Assembly (NCBI RefSeq): GCF_015356115.1
Contig: NZ_CP063056.1
Coordinates: 186,001 to 250,000, forward strand
Direction of reading: 5' to 3'
Source: Rodentibacter haemolyticus
GTDB taxonomy: Bacteria > Pseudomonadota > Gammaproteobacteria > Enterobacterales > Pasteurellaceae
Length of the DNA stretch: 64,000 nucleotides
Part shown: in pieces, positions 60,934 to 64,000 of the stretch
Layout of the letters: each line of letters starts with the position of its first letter
Numbering within the stretch: the first letter of the stretch is position 1
Notes under the pieces: generated by a model
The model's input: only the letters and a program-made list of their open reading frames with translations
Database searches by the model: none
What the model was told of the DNA's origin: nothing
Position numbers and translations under genes: made by a program

Positions 60934-62913
60934 ATGTTTCAAGATAATCCTCTACTTGCACAACTCAAACAACAAATTCACGATAGCAAAGAACGTGTGG
61001 AAGGCATCGTAAAAGGCACGGATAAAGCCTACGGTTTTTTAGAATGTGATAAAAAAACCTATTTCATTGCCCCACCTGCGATGAAAAAAGTGATGCACGG
61101 CGATAAAATTTCAGCCACCATTGAAAAACAAGGCGATAAAGAACAAGCCGAGCCGGAATCGCTAATCGAACCGATGCTCACGCGTTTTATCGCTAAAGTG
61201 CGGTTCAATAAAGACAAAAAATTACAGGTACTCGTGGATCACCCAAACATAAATCAACCGGTTGGTGCACAACAAGCGAAAGCCGTAAAAGAAGAACTGC
61301 AAGAAGGCGACTGGGTGGTCGCCAATTTAAAAACCCATCCGTTGAGAGATGATCGTTTTTTCTATGCAACCATTAATCAATTTATCTGCCGAGCCGATGA
61401 TGAATTTGCACCTTGGTGGGTAACCCTCGCTCGCCATGAGCAATCACGTTATCCGGTACAAGGGGCGGAGCATTATGAAATGTTGGATCAACAAGCTCGC
61501 AAAGATCTGACCGCACTTCATTTCGTCACCATAGACAGTGAAAGTACGCAAGATATGGATGATGCGCTTTACATTGAACCGATTGAACAAAATGGCGAAC
61601 AAAGCGGCTGGAAACTGGTTGTGGCGATTGCCGATCCGACAGCCTATATCGCACTAGATTCTCAAATTGAAAAAGATGCCAAACAGCGTTGCTTCACCAA
61701 CTACTTACCGGGTTTCAACATTCCAATGTTACCCCGTGAATTGTCTGACGAACTTTGTTCCTTAATGGCAAATGAAATTCGCCCGGCATTGGTTTGCTAT
61801 ATCGAAACGGACTTACAAGGTAACATCACGGCAAAACCGCACTTTGTTTCCGCCCACGTACAATCGAAAGCGAAATTGGCTTATAACAATGTTTCCGATT
61901 ATTTGGAACAAACCCCGAACGCATGGCAGCCGGAAACCAACGAAATTGCCGAACAAATTCACCGTTTGCACCAATTCACCCTTTCACGGATAAACTGGCG
62001 CAAAACCCATTCTTTATTATTTAAAGAAAAACCGGACTACTCTTTTGTGCTTGCTGAAAACGGTAAAGTACAAGAAATCAAAGCCGAACATCGCCGTATT
62101 GCGAATCAAATTGTGGAAGAATCGATGATTATTGCGAACATTTGTGCTGCGCAATTTCTGAATGAAAATGCACAAACGGGGATCTTCAACACACACAGTG
62201 GATTTGATAAAAAATTCTTAGAAAATGCCCATCATTTCTTAATGGCAAATTTAAGCAATGAAGAAAACCAAGCAGAACTGGCAAAACGTTATTCTGTGGA
62301 AAATCTGGTAACTTTAAACGGCTATTGCCAAATGCGCCACGATATTGAACCGATTGAGGGCGATTATTTGGAGCTTCGTTTACGCCGTTATTTAACCTTT
62401 GCCGAATTTAAAGCCGAATTAGCACCGCACTTTGGCTTAGGATTAGAGGGCTATGCGACTTGGACATCACCGATTCGTAAATACTCGGATATGGTGAATC
62501 ACCGTTTAATCAAAGCCGTTCTCACCCAACAGCCCTGCGAGAAACCGCAAGATGAGGTGCTGACTCGTTTACAAGAAGCACGCCGCCAAAATCGTTTAGT
62601 TGAACGTGATGTTGCAGATTGGCTATATTGCCGCTATCTTGCCGATAAAGTTGCTGAAAATGCGGAATTTGAGGCGGAAGTACAAGATGTAATGCGTGGC
62701 GGTTTACGTGTGCAGTTGTTAGAAAATGGCGCATCAATGTTCGTTCCCGCCTCAACTATTCACAATAACAAAGAAGAAATGTTGGTAAATTCGGACGAAC
62801 TCGCTCTTTATATTAAAGGTGAGCGTGCTTATAAAATCGGTGATCTGATAAAAGTAAAACTCACGGAAGTGAAAGAAGAAACAAGAAGTATCATTAGTTC
62901 TGTGATTTTCTAG
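60934..62913 (+). CDS. rnb: Exoribonuclease II
   Basis: Processive 3'-5' RNA exonuclease. The 659 residues hold N-terminal cold-shock domains (about 15-180), the RNB catalytic domain starting VTIDSESTQDMDDALYIEPI (about 198-217, with the metal aspartates), LPMLPRELSDELCSL, and a C-terminal S1 domain (about 575-655). Length matches H. influenzae RNase II. Uptake words near 61195, 61508, 61834 and 62424 run through the gene. Confidence 0.96.
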   Translation: MFQDNPLLAQLKQQIHDSKERVEGIVKGTDKAYGFLECDKKTYFIAPPAMKKVMHGDKISATIEKQGDKEQAEPESLIEPMLTRFIAKVRFNKDKKLQVLVDHPNINQPVGAQQAKAVKEELQEGDWVVANLKTHPLRDDRFFYATINQFICRADDEFAPWWVTLARHEQSRYPVQGAEHYEMLDQQARKDLTALHFVTIDSESTQDMDDALYIEPIEQNGEQSGWKLVVAIADPTAYIALDSQIEKDAKQRCFTNYLPGFNIPMLPRELSDELCSLMANEIRPALVCYIETDLQGNITAKPHFVSAHVQSKAKLAYNNVSDYLEQTPNAWQPETNEIAEQIHRLHQFTLSRINWRKTHSLLFKEKPDYSFVLAENGKVQEIKAEHRRIANQIVEESMIIANICAAQFLNENAQTGIFNTHSGFDKKFLENAHHFLMANLSNEENQAELAKRYSVENLVTLNGYCQMRHDIEPIEGDYLELRLRRYLTFAEFKAELAPHFGLGLEGYATWTSPIRKYSDMVNHRLIKAVLTQQPCEKPQDEVLTRLQEARRQNRLVERDVADWLYCRYLADKVAENAEFEAEVQDVMRGGLRVQLLENGASMFVPASTIHNNKEEMLVNSDELALYIKGERAYKIGDLIKVKLTEVKEETRSIISSVIF

Positions 62914-62971
62914 TATAAAAAACCAAGTGCGATCAAAATTACTGTATTGTATCAGTTGCACAATGTAAAAA

Positions 62972-63044
62972 GCAGGGTGGGCAACAAGTTGCCCACCATT
63001 GAAATTCCCCTTTGGATCGGTGGGCAAAAATTTGCCCATCCTAC
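62972..63044. repeat. 73-bp palindromic intergenic repeat, copy 2
   Basis: GCAGGGTGGGCAA to TTGCCCATCCTAC, close to the reverse complement of the copy at 15833-15905 with only a few changes. The 16-mer GTATCAGTTGCACAAT (62949-62964) stands 7 bases upstream, as it does before the block at 25801. TTGTGCAA (63066-63073) on the far side could be its inverted partner. It lies between convergent rnb and yfbR. Confidence 0.8.
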
Positions 63045-63137
63045 GGAATCCTTATTTAACAATATTTGTGCAATTGCGACATAATAATGCAAAATTACAT
63101 CAAATTTTAACCGCACTTTCCATCTCTCATTTTATAC

Positions 63138-63731
63138 CTATAACGCAATCTCATCTAAAGAGCGCCCGAAACTAGGTAGGAATACTTGGAGAAAGTAGTC
63201 CATTTCTTGGCTATGCCATTGTTTCATCAGTGTTTCTAAACGTTTTTTTGCAGTTTTAAATTCTTGGTTACCATGTTCCAATTCAAATTTGGCTTTAATG
63301 TAAGCGCAAATTAAATCCGCCTGTTTTACGATATGTTTTTCTTCTTCCGAGAAAATTTCACTGTCAAGATAAGGCGTAAACTCCCCTTGTAATTCGGCAG
63401 GCAAAAGGCTGATAAGGTGCAATTCCGCAGCACTTTCAATATGTTTATAAGCCTGTGTGATTTCAGGGTTGAAATATTTTATCGGAGTAGGTAAATCACC
63501 GGTAAATATTTCGGAAGTATCGTGATACATCGCAATCACGGCAATATGTTCGGGATTTGTTTTACCGGCAAAAAATTTATTTTTGATGATCGCCAAAGCT
63601 TGTGCCACGAATGCCACTTGTAAACTATGTTCGGCAAGATTTTCCTTTTCAATATTACGCATTAACGACCAGCGTTGAATCAAACGCAAACGATCCAAAC
63701 AAGCAAAAAAGTGGCTGGTTTTAATTTCCAT
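63138..63731 (-). CDS. yfbR: YfbR-type 5'-deoxynucleotidase (HD domain)
   Basis: Hydrolyses deoxyribonucleoside 5'-monophosphates. The 197-residue HD-domain protein has [23 protein letters not shown] (about 24-46), the metal motif [20 protein letters not shown] (about 64-83) and the aspartate in [14 protein letters not shown] use the ATG at 63731, with AGAGGT upstream, rather than the longer frame from 63761, which overlaps degS. It follows degS by 7 bases. Confidence 0.92.
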   Translation of the reverse strand: MEIKTSHFFACLDRLRLIQRWSLMRNIEKENLAEHSLQVAFVAQALAIIKNKFFAGKTNPEHIAVIAMYHDTSEIFTGDLPTPIKYFNPEITQAYKHIESAAELHLISLLPAELQGEFTPYLDSEIFSEEEKHIVKQADLICAYIKAKFELEHGNQEFKTAKKRLETLMKQWHSQEMDYFLQVFLPSFGRSLDEIAL

Positions 63732-63738
63732 ACAACCT

Positions 63739-64000
63739 CTAATTAGACGGCAATTCCTCAACCATCACCGGTAGATCAAATACCCGCCCCAGACGGGCAA
63801 TGGTAACCATAACCTGCGTATTCGGTTTGGTATTTGCAATGATTTGCATAATTTCAGGAGCAGAAATACCTTCCCGATTATTTAATTTCAAAATTACATC
63901 ACCCACTTGAATGCCTGCCTTTTCTGCCGGGCTATTAGGACTTACTCCTGTAATAACAATCCCTTCTCTACCGGAATTAATATCACTTTGTACGCCAAAA
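63739..64000 (-). CDS. degS: DegS C-terminal PDZ domain (partial)
   Basis: Only the last 86 codons are inside the window. They encode a PDZ domain ([20 protein letters not shown], then GDVILKLNN, and [22 protein letters not shown] at the stop), which fits the C-terminus of the inner-membrane protease DegS that starts the sigma-E envelope stress response. DegP/DegQ end in a second PDZ with a different tail, so DegS is preferred. The protease domain lies beyond 64000. Confidence 0.8.
   Translation of the reverse strand, partial: FGVQSDINSGREGIVITGVSPNSPAEKAGIQVGDVILKLNNREGISAPEIMQIIANTKPNTQVMVTIARLGRVFDLPVMVEELPSN

Overview
The window comes from a member of the Pasteurellaceae. The 9-bp Haemophilus-type DNA uptake word AAGTGCGGT, or its complement, occurs more than 30 times, often as inverted pairs acting as terminators. 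The proteins also resemble Haemophilus influenzae homologues closely (PotA, DnaB, the SLC13 transporter). Gene content (maltoporin, polyamine uptake, his and queuosine genes) fits Haemophilus or Aggregatibacter; the sequence alone does not fix the species.

Layout. 0-5.6 kb: end of a maltose operon (malK end, lamB, malM) and its activator malT. 5.9-11.6 kb: pgi, alr, dnaB, pepT. 11.7-15.8 kb: potABC and potD, with matching leader hairpins. 16-22 kb: tldD, rsmI and the lpoA-yraN-diaA-dolP envelope cluster. 22-32 kb: nrdAB behind two NrdR boxes, an SLC13 transporter, folE, moeAB, yedE-yedF. 32.1-44.1 kb: a type I-C CRISPR-Cas locus. 44.2-57.2 kb: a his operon (hisG-D-C-B-H-A-F-I, minus strand) behind a complete attenuator, with foreign genes at most of its junctions. 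57.3-64 kb: queCDE under a preQ1-I riboswitch, a Nif3 protein, fabI, rnb, yfbR and the start of degS.

The most interesting region is the CRISPR locus. The standard order cas3-cas5-cas8c-cas7-cas4-cas1-cas2-array is interrupted twice. A three-gene module (NA37 nucleoid-associated-like protein, PD-(D/E)XK-like nuclease candidate, and a partner protein) sits between cas3 and cas5. An Nmad2-like gene sits between cas4 and cas1. Just after the module, 38595-38682 holds what looks like a degenerate mini-CRISPR. Its first repeat keeps the 7-bp stem, 5-nt loop and 11-nt handle (9 of 11 bases) of the real repeats. The first 16 bases of its spacer match a site at 41866-41881 exactly. That site lies 4 bp upstream of the -35 box of a good promoter reading into the module. 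I infer a CRISPR-guarded backup defence: Cascade loaded with this guide would silence the module, and loss of Cascade (for example by an anti-CRISPR) would release it. This resembles CreR/CreTA logic, but with what may be an anti-phage operon as cargo. It is an inference from sequence, untested.

Other points: cas4 carries a one-base frameshift in an A5C5 tract that removes its C-terminal cysteine cluster, which fits the small three-spacer array. A lone IS200-like (RAYT-type) transposase in the his operon sits among three related ~105-bp multi-hairpin elements. Actinobacillus-type uptake words (ACAAGCGGT) in cas4 and the his region suggest part of this segment was exchanged with the other Pasteurellaceae lineage.
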